DNA of 64,000 nt from Actinomortierella ambigua (lineage: Eukaryota; Mortierellomycota; Mortierellomycetes; Mortierellales; Mortierellaceae). Position 1 is the stretch's first letter, and the number at the start of each line of letters is the position of its first letter. The position numbers and the translations under genes are program-made. Positions 12,962-24,929 of this stretch are shown piece by piece. The stretch is taken from NCBI GenBank assembly GCA_016098155.1, contig JAAAJB010000036.1:1-64000 (forward strand). The letters are read 5' to 3'. A model generated the notes under the pieces. It made no database searches. It worked only from the letters and a program-made list of their open reading frames with translations, and was not told the DNA's origin.

Positions 12962-15703
12962 ATGTCCGAGTTTGTTATGACCATTGACGACGACGATGAG
13001 TCGGTCCCCATGCTCGATGAGGAAGAGCTCAGCGAGGACGAACTGAAGCAGCAAAAGAAGAAGAACAAGAAGAACAAGAAGGACAAGTTCAACAAGCAAA
13101 AGGCGAATGGTGATCTTGATCCCAGCTTTTCTTTCGATGCCGACGGTGGCGGACACCTTGGCAAACACCATGACTGGGACTTCACTGAGGCTCGTACTGC
13201 CCTCAAGGCTCAGGAGGTAAGAGACAACCTTTTGTGCCTTAGTGGCCATTGTGTTATCCTAGTTCAGGCAATTGATAGATCGATCGATTTTTTTCTTTGT
13301 TTTCATACTTAGTCTCAGGCAGGTTTGTCTCTGGATGAGATCATTGCTCGGAAACGTGCAGAGGCTAAGGCCCTAAAGAAGAAGGGCAAGAAGGAGGAGG
13401 CCATGCCAGCTGAGGAGGAGGAACAAGTCGACATGGATGACGAGAGCGAATTCAAGGAAGCTGTCTCGGACGACGAGGACGATGATGGCGATGACAACGA
13501 TATGGAGGGTATCGAGTTTGAGGCTGATGGTATCGAAGACGATGAAGAGGAGGAGGAGGAATTCGGTGCTGGCCGTGACGACGACGCAGGCCTCGAAGAT
13601 GATGAAGCAGAGGAAGCAGAGCTCGAGGATGAGAGCGAGGAGGAGGAGTCCGGCAGTGAAGAAGAATCAGAGGAGTCCGAATCTGAGGAAGACGAAAGCG
13701 AGGAAGACACTGACGACGAAGAAGAGGAGACCGAGCTTGAGAAGGAGGTAGGCTAACGTTTCGATCATGAGAAAAGGTTGATTTTATGCATGGATGGCAC
13801 ACATCACATTGAAATCTGACTGTCATTTTCGCCCCTTTAACCTCCATACATCATTTAGCGCAAGCGTGCCTATTTTGCCCCTGAGAGCGATACCCCGACA
13901 GACGTGGCAGAGACCTTTGCAACCATGAATCTGTCGCGACCCATCTTGAAGGGCTTGGCACAGGTCGGATTTGTCCAACCTACCTCGATCCAAGCACGCA
14001 CAATTCCATTGGCACTGATGGGCAAGGATATTTGTGGTGGTGCTGTGACAGGTTCGGGAAAGACTGCAGCTTTCATTGTCCCTGTCCTGGAACGTCTCCT
14101 GTATCGTGATCGCAAGACTCCTACGTCACGTGTGTTGATTCTGTGTCCTACGCGCGAGTTGGCGATTCAGGTCCATGCCGTTGCACAAAAACTCGCCAGC
14201 TTCACAGATGTCACTTTTGGACTCTGTGTTGGTGGTCTGTCCCGCAACAGCCAAGAGGCGCAGCTCCGCACTCGTCCCGACGTTTTGATTGCCACGCCTG
14301 GTCGTCTGATTGATCACATTCTCAACTCTCAGTCGTTCACGCTGGACCACATCGACATTCTGATTATGGACGAGGCTGATCGTATGCTCGAGGACGGATT
14401 CACAGCCGAGCTGACAGAGATTGTCAAGGCTTGTCCTACCAAGCGCCAAACGATGCTGTTTTCGGCTACGATGACGGATAATGTCGACGAGCTGATCCGC
14501 ATGTCGCTGAACCGCCCTGTCCGTCTCATGGTTGACTCTAACAAGGCAACGGCTTCTCGCCTGATTCAGGAGTTTGTCCGTGTCCGTCAGCACCGTGAGG
14601 AGGACCGCCCTGCTATTCTACTCGCCCTTTGCTCACGCACATTCAAGAAGCGCTGCATCATCTTTTTCCGCTCCAAGGCTGCTGCCCATCAGATGAAGAT
14701 TATCTTTGGACTGATGGACTTGCGCGCTGCCGAGTTGCACGGCAATCTATCCCAGGAGCAGCGTTTGGCTGCTTTGGAGGAGTTTAGGGACGAGCAGGTC
14801 GATTTCTTGCTGGCAACAGATCTGGCCTCCCGTGGTCTGGATATCAAGGGCATTGATACGGTCATCAACTATAACATGCCACAGAACTATTCGATCTACC
14901 AGCATCGTGTCGGTCGTACGGCCCGTGCTGGTCGCAACGGTCGTGCTGTGACACTAGCCGGTGAGGCAGATCGTAAGCTCCTCAAGATGGCCATCAAGAA
15001 TGCCGATAAGAAGCTGGTGAAGCACCGCGTGATTCCACAGGATGTCATCACACGGTACCGCGAGCGAGTCGAACAGATGACGGAGCAGGTCAAGGAAGTT
15101 ATGTCGGAAGAGAAGGAGGAGAAGGCCCTTCGCCAGGCTGAGATGGAGATGCGCAAGAGCCACAACATGCTTCAGCACGAAGACGAGATTTACAGTCGAC
15201 CAGCCAAGACATGGTTCCAGACAGATGCTGAGAAGAAGTCTGCAGCAGCATCTGGCAAGGCAGCCCTGAATGACCCCAAGAGTAACAAGCGCAAGGCAGT
15301 CGACGACGCACCCAAGCGCGACCGGTTTGCAGGCATGTCGCGCGCCAAGCGTAGACGTCTGCAGCTGTCGGCCGAGGATGAGAAGGATATCAAGTCGCAT
15401 GGCGCATCGATCAAGGCAGCCAAGAGGGCCACACGGCCGACCAAGATCACGATGGCTGCACCAGAGAAGAAGGCAGGCAAGCCTCAAGACCAACAAAAGA
15501 AGAAGAAGAAAAAGGATGTCGACTTTAGCAGCGACCTGGCAGATGGATCGAAGAGAGGTGCTGCCTCGGCAAAGAAGCTCTCGTTTACGTCAAAGTCGAA
15601 TGGTCGTGACAAGAAGTCGGATCGCAAGGATCGCGGAAACAAGCTGGGCAAGAAGAAGGGCAACAAAGCCTTCAAGTCCAAGTCCAAGCACAAGCGTCGT
15701 TAA
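12962..15703 (+). CDS. DRS1: ATP-dependent DEAD-box RNA helicase Drs1 (DDX27), 60S ribosome biogenesis
   Basis: Nucleolar helicase for pre-27S rRNA processing. Exons 12962-13216, 13313-13747 and 13859-15703 give 844 aa, somewhat longer than yeast Drs1 (752 aa). The N-terminal ~230 residues are acidic, with long Glu/Asp/Ser stretches. The helicase core has the Q motif (GFVQPTSIQARTIP), Walker A (VTGSGKTAAF), PTRELAIQ, GGLSRNSQE, TPGRLIDH, DEAD, SAT, IIFFRSKAAAHQM, TDLASRGLDIKGIDTVINY, and motif VI (HRVGRTARAGRNG). The basic C-terminal tail is Lys-rich and nucleolar-like. The segment RKRAYFAPESDTPTDVAETFATMNLSRPILKGL upstream of the Q motif is diagnostic for the Drs1 subgroup. Confidence 0.95.
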
Positions 15704-15963
15704 TAATCACCCAGATAGACCTCTTTTGCATTTTCATATCCACACAAAGAAAAATTTGGCACCTGACAATTTTCGAAAAGTTCTGGAGCCTTTCTCCGAG
15801 AGTGGCTTTTTCTGGTGGAGGAGATTACGGAGGATGGATCACTGTCCAATCAAACAAGCGATAAGAGGAGGAAAAAAAGCACTTCTATTCAGATTTGCTT
15901 CAACAAGTCCCTCACACTTTGTTTCCTCTCCCCCTTCTCTGTCTCCCCACATCACAATCACTC

Positions 15964-17336
15964 ATGTCCCCAGTTGCTGCAACCCCATTGCCCGCAAATG
16001 GCGACAAGGTCCTCCTTGTCGGCACTGCGGCCGCTTCTGCGACAGCTCTCACTCAAGCCCGAGAGAGTCTTCTTCAGTCCGTTGGAGTGCAAGGCTCCGT
16101 CAACTTTGAACAGCTCGATCGTCTTGCCTCCAGTATGCAATTATGAAATGCTTGCATGTCCACTTTAAATTGTACCATCGCCTTGGTGAAACATTAAGAA
16201 TGAGGAATATGAAGCTGACTCGCCTGCACACCTCTTTTTTTTTCTTCCTCCCACTCTTAGTTTCCCTCCCTGCATCGACGTACAACTCGGTGGTAACAGG
16301 CAAGGTGTCCCCCTCGGCTTATCAGCACTCGACCCAAGTTCTCACAACTCTTGTCAAGTCGCTGGTACCTGGAGGAAGTCTTGCTTTGACTGAGCCTGTC
16401 CTGACTGAATCTTCGTCACCTGATACCAAGGCTGCCTTGGGCCAGGTCGTTGGCCGATCTGCCGCAGATCTGGTCTCTACTTTGAAAATCTCGGGCTACA
16501 TTGATGTTTTGGTAGCTCAGCGACACCAGGCCTCGGCAGCAGAGCTGCAGGCACTTGTTGCTGCATGGGGTCTTTCAGCAGATGCCGCTGCATCGCTGCA
16601 AGGCCAAGTTGAGTTTGTCGATGTAAGCCATCTCTTCCCTGCTCCGCCTTTTCTTTGTCGCTCGCCTGACTGCAAAAAAAGACAGAAGGTGTGATTGTGT
16701 GCTCTATTTGTCATCTGCGCAACCTGCTAACCTAAAATGACTGATCTTATTCATCTCTTTTCCCCTGTGCTGTAGATTACAGCCAAGAAGCCCGCCTATG
16801 AGGTCGGCGCTGCTGCTGCCTTGCCATGGGCCCGCAAGCGTGCTGCTGCTGCTGCACCTGCACCAACTCCAGCCCCAGCCCCCTCTCCAGCACGAGTGAA
16901 CAAGACGGCCATCTGGACAATTTCCGCCAACGATGAAGGCGAGGATGAGGAACTGGAGGACGAAGATGACCTGCTGGATGAGGCAGATCTCGTTAAGCCT
17001 ACCAAGGAACAGCTGGCCGCACCGGATTGTGGACCCAACAGTGTCAAGAAAAAGAAGTGCAAGAACTGCACGTGTGGTATGGAATCGGAGGAGGAGGATG
17101 CACCTGTGCCCAAGTCCAACGTTGTCACATCAGCCGATGCCGCGGGGCGGTGGAAGGCCTCGGCGATCACAGAGGTAGTGCCCAAGGCACTACAGCCAAA
17201 GTCGTCTTGTGGTAACTGCTTTCTTGGCGATGCCTTCCGTTGCGGTTCGTGCCCGTATCTTGGCATGCCGGCTTTCCAACCGGGTGAGAAGGTTCAGCTT
17301 GCCGGCAAGATGATGCAGGACGACATCGACTTTTAA
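15964..17336 (+). CDS. DRE2: Anamorsin / Dre2 (CIAPIN1), cytosolic Fe-S cluster assembly electron carrier
   Basis: Receives electrons from the diflavin reductase Tah18 in the first step of cytosolic Fe-S cluster assembly. Exons 15964-16132, 16261-16622 and 16776-17336 give 363 aa. The N-terminal half is a methyltransferase-like fold without obvious SAM motifs. An Ala/Pro-rich linker (residues ~200-215) follows. The C-terminal domain has both Fe-S motifs: [17 protein letters not shown] (a Cys followed by CxxCxC) and the twin CxxC motif [20 protein letters not shown]. The C-terminal sequence ending in DDIDF also matches the family. No cluster ligand is missing. Confidence 0.95.
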
Positions 17337-17706
17337 AACCTGTATGGGTCTCTGTCGTCCTCGTTATTCACCCTGCTGTCTTACGTCCTTCGACCTTCCG
17401 CTCCCTCCATCCTTCACCTCTCCGCTCTACCTCTCTGAATACTTTGTAAAACAATTGAATACCACTCTGATTTCGAACAGCTTCTCTGAACACTTTTTTG
17501 TGCCGTTATTTGTTAAACATGGGTGGTCGTGGTGGTGGCTTTGCTCAGGGGAGCTCCTGGGTTTTGGCTACAGTTTCTGATGCCTCCTAGTGTTGGTTGG
17601 TTCTGGTGTTGTGTATTGCTCACTATCCTCTCCTTTTCGCAATCACTTCAGCACAAACGCGTGTGCAGCAATCTAATCGAACAACCAATTGCCTCGAAGT
17701 TGCTCA
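17337..17706. other. Intergenic region between DRE2 and the FHA-domain gene
   Basis: 370 bases between tandem genes: the DRE2 3' untranslated region, then a pyrimidine-rich leader. No exon recognised. Confidence 0.5.
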
Positions 17707-19303
17707 ATGGCGTTTGTCAGCTCACTCAGCCCACAGTTAGGGACACGCAGCCCCAAGGGGTCTCGTAACGGCAACCCTCTACACAACGTACTTCGTCGAA
17801 GCAATAGCACCAACAGCATACTTGCAGCTTTGGAAGAGAGAGACCGCGGGTCTGCAATCGATAGTGGTATTAAGGCGACCCACAGGTTGCCAGACTCCAT
17901 AACCGTACCTGTACCATGCTGGGGCAGAATTGTGGGATGCATGCACGACGAAGAGTTTGTACGACTGCCGCTTTACAGGGCGACATGTTCAATTGGAAGA
18001 GACATCAACAACGACATTATTGTTACATCGCGTATCTTTTCTCGCATCCACTGCGTCATCGAGAGAGCGAACAATGGCGAGGTATGAATCATACATGGAA
18101 TTGTCCCGCATTCATGGCCTGTTTGTTTCCAGACCAGAGAACTCAACGCATTTTACACGGTATCTTTACTCCGATGCTTTTGTAGATAACAATACGCAGT
18201 TCGGCGTGCAATAGAATACAAGTGAACGGATTCACGATGCTGCCTCAAGGGCAAACCCTCAAGCCTGGTGACACTCTGACTCTTGAAGAGTTTTCGTTTC
18301 ATTTTTTGCCTCCTCTGAAGGTAAGGCAATACCGAAGGACGATAGGCTCTTCAACCAAATGCACTACCCACGCGAAACATACAAAAAGTCTAAATAATTG
18401 TTTTGCCAGGCCACGACGCGACCACTGCATGATTTAAACAGGGCATCAAATGACTCCTGTCTTCCGACAACACAGCCATTAAGATTGTCAGATCATGCCG
18501 CTCCACCACCACCGCATAGCCCTGCCACTCGCCTACTACAAAGCCCCTTAGCACCACACAGTGCAATACTTCTTTCGCGTCTGGTGGCGTCTCCGAAGCA
18601 AGTACGGACGACCCCTGTGGTTTCCAGGAGCGCAGAGCTGACGCGAAAGCCTCTAGCAGTGCTCCAGAGCTCGACCGTGTACGGAGGCGATGATGAAGAC
18701 GAATGCGATCAAGAAGTGTCTCCCCCGCTATCGCCCTCCGCGGGTCGGTTGATGCCCAGGTCCCTACCACCGACTCCATCTGGACAAAAGCGCCAGCTGC
18801 CAGAAGACTTTGTGGCACCGGAAGACACACCGTCGAGCAAGAAGGTGTGGTTCGGCCCCACCTTGAGCCCGGAAGTATTCAGCAAGGACGAGCCTCCAGC
18901 CACGCCGGTGAAGCGCGGAGCACCGGCACGAGCGGGCACACCGCGTCGCGAGCCGACATCGACCGTCAGTCTTTTGGAACGCCTCAAAACCGCCAGCCCT
19001 GCGAGATCGAATATTGCCTCACCGCGCTCTTTGGGACGCACATTGAATTTTGGCGAGTACTTGCAGAAGCCGCAGCCTCTGAAGCTAGGCAAGATAAGTC
19101 AAGCGTCGTCATCATCATCATCATCATCATCGTCATCCACGGATCACCTTCAACAAGGTCCGTCTCAGTCATCTACCTCTGTTTCTGCCTCTACCTCCAT
19201 CTCTACTGGAAGAAGCGGCGTTAAGACGATCCTGACAGTTCAAGGCAACCCATTTGCCTCGTCATCATCGCCCGCGCCAAAACCGGCGTTGGATGAAGCG
19301 TAG
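17707..19303 (+). CDS. FHA-domain nuclear protein, possibly Tos4/Plm2-like
   Basis: Exons 17707-18081, 18186-18320 and 18410-19303 give 467 aa. Residues ~85-170 form one forkhead-associated (phosphothreonine-binding) domain: GRD in CSIGRDINNDIIV, SR followed by IHC in SRIFSRIHCVIE, and an N-x-I-Q-V-N-G strand then LKPGDTLTL. The remaining ~290 residues are disordered, rich in Ser, Pro and Thr, with many SP/TP sites of the cyclin-dependent kinase type and a 12-Ser run from TCA/TCG codons. One FHA domain followed by an SP/TP-rich tail is the layout of the cell-cycle chromatin factors Tos4/Plm2. That assignment is inference; the FHA domain itself is clear. Convergent with RRP43. Confidence 0.82.
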
Positions 19304-19490
19304 ATTCTCGTTTTTCGTGTTCATTATTTAAAACGTTTTCCACCCACCCACCCACACTTTTTTTTTTTTCATCCAACAGCAGTATGAAATATATACCCAT
19401 TACCCAATTGTCAGAGTGCAGCACCGCTGAATGATTTTTTTTCGTGCCTTTACTTCCGGCTAGAAGAAGAGGGGATAAACAACAAAAGAA

Positions 19491-20595
19491 TTATGCTAGA
19501 AGGGACCGAAGTTCCTGAGTCCTCTCTTTTGCGCGCTCGATGCAGCTCTTGATAAGTGCTGGAGAACACGAGCCAGAGCCGACCTTATGGACACCACAGA
19601 GCTGGTTCTTTTCGTCGAGGGTCACGGTGATCCTGCCAAGACTCACGTTTTCCTCCGCTGAGTTTGGGTCCGCAAGTAATGTGTTGTTAGGGGTGTCAAA
19701 AATGGCAAAAGTAGTGCTGAGCGGTGTCCGTGTCAATGTGAGACTGAATGAGTTTTCTTCCGTCAATGCCTCTCCAGAAACTGTGACAACACCCTCGTCG
19801 TATGTTGGCTTGCGAAGTCGGACTAGAAAGGTAAGAGAGCAGGCCTAGAGTTAGTACTCATTGCTGGAATGAACATATACCACGCCTACTCATGAGTCTC
19901 AAGCAGAGTGGGGAGTCCATGAGACATACCATTTGTGAGAGCAGTCATTACGGCAAGAAGCGCTGCGTCCAAGATATTTCCGTCGTAGCTAATACAGACA
20001 ACGTCCGCCCAAAGAGCCCACACAGCCCTGCCCTTCTCAATGCACAATTGCTCCAAATCCACAACGTCGCTGTCCTTCAGGATCCGATCGATAGCATCCG
20101 AGACCACTTGGGCCTGTTCGCTAGGTGGTCCTGCTTTAAATGCGCTGGAACACATGGGTGAAAGCTCAACATTTGGCACTACTCCCAAAAAAAAAAAAAA
20201 AAAAAAAAAAATCAGCAGGTAATTCCAAAATAAGAGGGCGAAAAGGTTTGTTCATCGCATGCGCATATTCGAGCACCATATCATTTTTTGAAAACAAACA
20301 AAAGAAAGGGCGGCATACCAATGTAACCTTTGTCTTGCGCCTCTAATGTTGGCTCTGCCACCTCAGCCTTAATACCACAGACGACAGTTGTTCCTCCTAC
20401 GCGGACCATGGATGAGCCGTTGGCTGTTGACACGACACTCTTGTGGACAGTCGTTGGGCGGAATCCGCTGAGGAGCCTTCCATCTGGCCGCACTCCTTGT
20501 GAAACAAACTTGCGGAAGTATTCAGCGGGATGCAGCCGCTGGAAGGCAGCAGCCGAGAATGTAAATGTCGACGATGTTGCAGCGACTGATGTCAT
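19491..20595 (-). CDS. RRP43: Exosome complex core subunit Rrp43 (EXOSC8-like, RNase PH fold)
   Basis: Structural subunit of the six-member ring of the RNA exosome (3' to 5' RNA decay and rRNA processing). Exons 20595-20319, 20181-19930 and 19822-19491 give 286 aa, like human EXOSC8 (276 aa). Recognisable segments: FQRLHPAEYFRKFVSQGVRPDGR, STANGSSMVRVGGTTVVCGIKAEVAEP, VVPNVELSPMCSSAFKAGPPSEQAQVVSD, and YDGNILDAALLAVMTAL. The RNase PH catalytic residues are not preserved, as expected of this non-catalytic subunit. The first intron ends in a 25-base T run (A run at 20187-20211 on the plus strand) that serves as its pyrimidine tract. Confidence 0.93.
20187..20211. repeat. A25 homopolymer within RRP43 intron 1
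   Basis: 25 consecutive A on the plus strand, read as T25 just before the 3' splice site used by RRP43 exon 2. Confidence 0.9.
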
Positions 20596-20648
20596 TGTTG
20601 CAAGAATTTCTAATGTGCTGAATACCGTGAATTGACGCGAATGAGATC

Positions 20649-20921
20649 TTAGGACCCTTGAGCTGGGTAGGTTGCAAGGTACTGGATGCAAAAGATGCTG
20701 ATCCCTGTAACCCATGCCGTGTTTTTTTCATCGACAGTGGTGGCTCTGTGACCGTCTTTCTGGTGGAGCTCAAACATTTTGGTGGCAACCACAGAGGGGA
20801 CCGATATGACAAGGGCTTGCATTGTGTACACTGAGATCTCTACACGTCCCCTCAATAATGCTGTTGACTCTAGAGCTCGCGTGAGGTCCAGGAATGATGC
20901 CAGTTCATCCTCAGACCACAT
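20649..20921 (-). other. Unassigned 90-codon open frame upstream of RRP43
   Basis: An ATG-started frame (20921 to stop at 20649) ending 53 bases before the RRP43 start on the same strand. The predicted 90 residues begin MWSEDELASFLDL and contain amphipathic, helix-like stretches, a little like a Myb/SANT or homeodomain-like helix. A possible 3' splice site (TTTCGTGCAG) lies just before the ATG at about 20927, so this could be a terminal exon or a remnant of a mobile element. I do not recognise a family. It could equally be part of the RRP43 promoter that is open by chance. Confidence 0.25.
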
Positions 20922-21130
20922 GAACCCTGCACGAAAACAGGGTTCTCCTGTCGTGATGATGCAAACTGATCGTGTTTCAGGTGAACTTCCCTTAGAAATG
21001 GTTTAAATGGTTGTGCAACGAACAAACTACGGTAGCCCTAGCTCTTTTTTTCCCTTTGCATCTACCTTCCGCCTCTTGTTATTTTGAAGTAAGTCTACAA
21101 GAACTTCTTCGTACTACTTGCTGGGAGGGC

Positions 21131-21138
21131 TTTAAATA
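21131..21138 (+). promoter_or_regulatory. Possible TATA-like element (TTTAAATA) of the subtilase gene
   Basis: A/T-rich octamer ~130 bases before the protease ATG, followed by a C/T-rich leader. Placement is right for a TATA box, but the match is only approximate. Confidence 0.35.
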
Positions 21139-21264
21139 CTTCCCTATAGCTCTAATGCGGCTTTCCCGGCCAACTTTTCCTCGGTATCCAGCTACATAGT
21201 CTTTCACTACCACTCATTCTCGCCCACTCATCGTTGCAGAGTGCCAAAGAAAAATCGCACTCGC

Positions 21265-24200
21265 ATGAAACCTAGAGGCTCCCTATGCATTACACTTTCG
21301 ACGGCAGCGAGCGTAGTGCTCGTCCTGTCGTCGATCTGCTCGATAAGCGGCCATTTTGAGACGAATGGGGTGACAGCGCAAACCTTTGGGCCCATGGTTC
21401 GGCTCCAAAAGACGGTACAACCAATTGGTAACAGTGGGTACACGTATATCCACCGCCACGACCGTTTTGATGCACCATTGATTCGGACGGCTGACACGGT
21501 CGAGAACGCCGTCCACGGCGCATACTGGATCGATTTCCATGAGGGCTTCGTTGGCCGAGCCAAAGTGGAAGCCCTCATCGCTGAACACCCGGATATCCAG
21601 CTCCGCCACGAGTTTTGGGATGCCATGAATGCCATCACAGTCGACGTGGCCAATGTCGCAGCCCTCAAAAAGATCCTCGACGAGATCCCAGGCATCAAGA
21701 TGGTCGAGCCTGTCATTATGCATGAGAGACCCCGGTCAGTAGAAGATTACCAGGTCTTGACTCCTCATGACATTAAAGTCTTGGTCTCCGCAGACGAGCA
21801 AGGGCAGCCAACTTCCATGTACGTACATTAAGCTTGTAGAAAAACAAGGGAGGCAACTGAAGATATCTACCTTTCGGTCCTTTTATGACACTATCTCACT
21901 CACCCTTATTCTCTTCCTGTCAGCCATGACTTTACCGGTGTCACCGAGATTCACAAGACCCGTCAACTTTATGGCCACGGCGTCAAAGTCGGTATTATTG
22001 GTATGTATATGTCGTTTATATTGAGGGTACAGAAACAGCTGCTGGCCTTAACCTTTCATGCGCCTCCTAAAAACAACGTTTCTATTCATCTCAATTAGAT
22101 TCCGGCGTTGATTACAACGTAAGCATTTATCATCTCTGCCGGTTCTGCAATTCGATGGTAGCATCAATTTTAACTTTTTTGTCGTTCATTCTATCGTATA
22201 GCATCCCTCACTAGGAGGTTGCTTTGGCCCGGGCTGCAAGGTTGCTTTCGGTCACGACTTTGTTGGTGACGATGGCAAGTCGCCTGACAACGATCCCATT
22301 TCCAACTGCGACGGCCACGGAACCCATGTGGCCGGCATCATTGCCGCAAACGACACAATGTTCCTTGGTGTAGCCCCCCAAGGTGAATATTCAACGTCTC
22401 GCCCTGTGTTGCGCTAGCGACCGCTACCTACCCACGTCCAATCCTGGCTATCTATCTGACTTCTTCATACTCCTATGCGCATCATACCAAACTTGCACTA
22501 GCCACACTGGGTGCCTACCGCGTCTTCAGCTGCAGAGGAGGTACTACCAACGACCTAATCATCATGGCCCTGTTGCAAGCTGTCCAGGATGGCATGCAGG
22601 TGATCAATCTCTCACTCGGTGGCCCCGGTGGCTGGCGCCAAGACCGTGAAGCTGCGCTAGCCAGCAAGATAGCCAACAATGGTACCATCATCGTCGCCGC
22701 CATGGGCAACGAAGGCCGTATGGGCAGCTTCCAAGCCTCGTCCCCCGGTGTTGGGGAGTCTCTGCTCACTGTAGCCTCGACAGAGAACGAGTTTAAATCC
22801 AGTCGGTACTTTACAGTGCGCAATGGTGGCGGCAACCCGCCGCCATCGCCGGGTCCAGATGCCAACCACGGTCCTAATGGTGCCTTACCCGATGGGCAAC
22901 AACACTACTCGTCAGAGAATCGTGCCATCCTTTTCACCGGCGACGTGACGATGGATTTGACCCACAGCCCCCTTGTCCAGATATCACCTGGGACGAGCCC
23001 AATAATCAGCGACGATGCCTGCCGCCCTATTTCAGTGAATCTTCACGGCAAGATTGCGCTCGTTCGCCGTGGCGGATGCACATTTATCCAAAAGGCCAAC
23101 AATGTGCAGACCGCGGGCGGTGTTGGCGTGATATTTATGGACAACGTGCCCTCGAACGGGTTTGGTGCCGACACTAAGGGTATCATGCTCAAGGTACGCA
23201 CGATCACCATGGACGACGGTATTTATCTGCTCAAGGAGATTGCTGCGCAGAAGAAGGAGACCGATGGCATTTGGCTCGAAGACGGGAGCGGCATCAAGAA
23301 GGTTCGCAACGAGAATGGTGGCTTCCTGTCCGACTTTACTTCCATGGGACCCGACGCTCAACTCAACGTCAAGCCAGACATTGCTGCACCTGGAGGCGGA
23401 ATATGGTCTACATTCCCGTTGAAGGTAAATACCCCCCAACTGTCTTAACTCTCTTTGTCTCTCGTTTCATCGTTCACACACAATGTCTCTCCCTCCCTCT
23501 TCCCTCTCCTCATCTCACTTTGACGTGAACCTGGAAGTAGGGGGGGGGGGGAAACGAAACCTTACTCATTCGTTTTCACACCGCGTGCAAAAAACAATAG
23601 ATGGGAGGGTATGCTCTGGAATCAGGCACGTCGATGGCTACACCTTATATTGTCGGCTGTGTAGCCATGTTTCTCAGCGCCAAGGAAAACGAAGCACACA
23701 CTCCAAAAGATATCAAGCGCGTGTTTCAGAACCACGGGCAGCCTCGAATGACCCAGTCCAAAGAACCCTTGCAAGGTATTGCTTCGATCATTCGTCAAGG
23801 TGCCGGACTAGTGGATATGAACGCCGTCCTCGACAGCCAGGTCACGGTCGAGCCTTCGTACCTATCCTTGAACGACACGGTTCGGTTCAACAAGAATCAA
23901 GAGTTCTCCATCACGAACAAGGGCACAGAAACCATTGTCTATCGGCCCCGCATTTCATCGGCAGTCGGCGTCGTACCCTTTGGCGTGGACCTGTCGGTCG
24001 CCAAGATCCCGGGCTTGGTCACGGCGGCGGCCTCGGCTACCTTTTCCATGGATGCGATCACGCTCGCAGCGGGGGAGACCAAGCCGGTGCAGGCGACGTT
24101 CAAGGGACCTGAGACGGCGGATGGCAAGCATGTCCTCTACAGTGGCTACGTCGAGTTTGTGCCTGAGAAGGAATCGAGCGCGTATCCGATCATTCGGGTC

Positions 24201-24929
24201 CCCTTCATGGGCATGCAAGGGGACTATCAGCGGGTAAATGTTGTTGAACCCATCTTTGGCATCAAGCTCGTTGATAGTCATGGGCGTCTTATCCGTGGGC
24301 CGCATGATCGTCCAGAAGGCCAAGAAGAAGGAGGAAAAGATGACGATGATGATGATGATGATGACGATGACGACGAGGAAGATGACGACGACGAGGAGGA
24401 AAGCGATGAAGATCTCGAGGACACTTTGGCCAAAGTGATGGGCAGGATCAGCGACGATATTGTCAATTTGCCGGCGCCCGGACTCCACGATGGCCGCGGT
24501 CCTGGTGGTGGTGATGATGGCAGCGGTGGTAGTAATCCGGACGATGGTGGCACTATGCCGGACGACGGCCTCATGCAGCCCTCGAACAAGGACTATATTC
24601 TGGTCTTCCGCATGGTTGTGGCCAGCGAGATTCTGGTGGTGGATTTGGTCTCGTCGGAAGGGTCGGATCCATACTCGGTCAAGTCCTACGGTGTGATCAG
24701 GAACGGTGTGATCAAGTACCTCCCGCGCAATGATGACCTCGAGAGCAACGCGTACCAGGTCATTCCCTGGCACGGCGAGCTAGTCGACAAGAACGGCACC
24801 CCCTTTATCATGCCCCGGGGTGTAGAGAAAACCTACCGCCTCCGAGTGTCGTTGCTCAAGCCTTTTGGCGTGATTGAGAACGACAAAGACTTTGAGAGTC
24901 ATCTCTCGGTACCATTCCCCCTTGACTAG
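21265..24929 (+). CDS. Secreted subtilisin-like serine protease (S8A) with inserted PA domain
   Basis: Six exons, 21265-21818, 21924-22000, 22099-22118 (20-base microexon), 22202-22382, 22502-23424 and 23601-24929, give 1027 aa. A signal peptide covers residues ~1-29, then an I9-like propeptide (~60-180) ends shortly before the catalytic domain. Triad: Asp211 (VGIIDSGVDYN), His256 (NCDGHGTHVAG), Ser596 (ESGTSMATPYIVG). The oxyanion region reads AAMGNEG. A protease-associated (PA) domain sits at ~430-500 (GKIALVRRGGCTFIQKANNVQTAGGVGVIFMDN), typical of large extracellular subtilases such as Vpr and C5a-peptidase types. After the catalytic domain an Fn3-like region follows, interrupted at ~825-930 by a poly-Asp/Glu and Gly/Asp-rich insertion. 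Probable role: extracellular protein digestion. Neighbour of a secreted knottin gene on the same strand. Confidence 0.93.

Noticed and set aside
13315..13847. Ser-rich minus-strand frames of 131 codons
   Set aside because: Reverse complement of the acidic N-terminus of DRS1.
23955..24773. 272-codon minus-strand open frame with Ile/Val runs
   Set aside because: Antisense to the poly-Asp region of the subtilase; the hydrophobic runs are the reverse complement of GAT/GAC codons.
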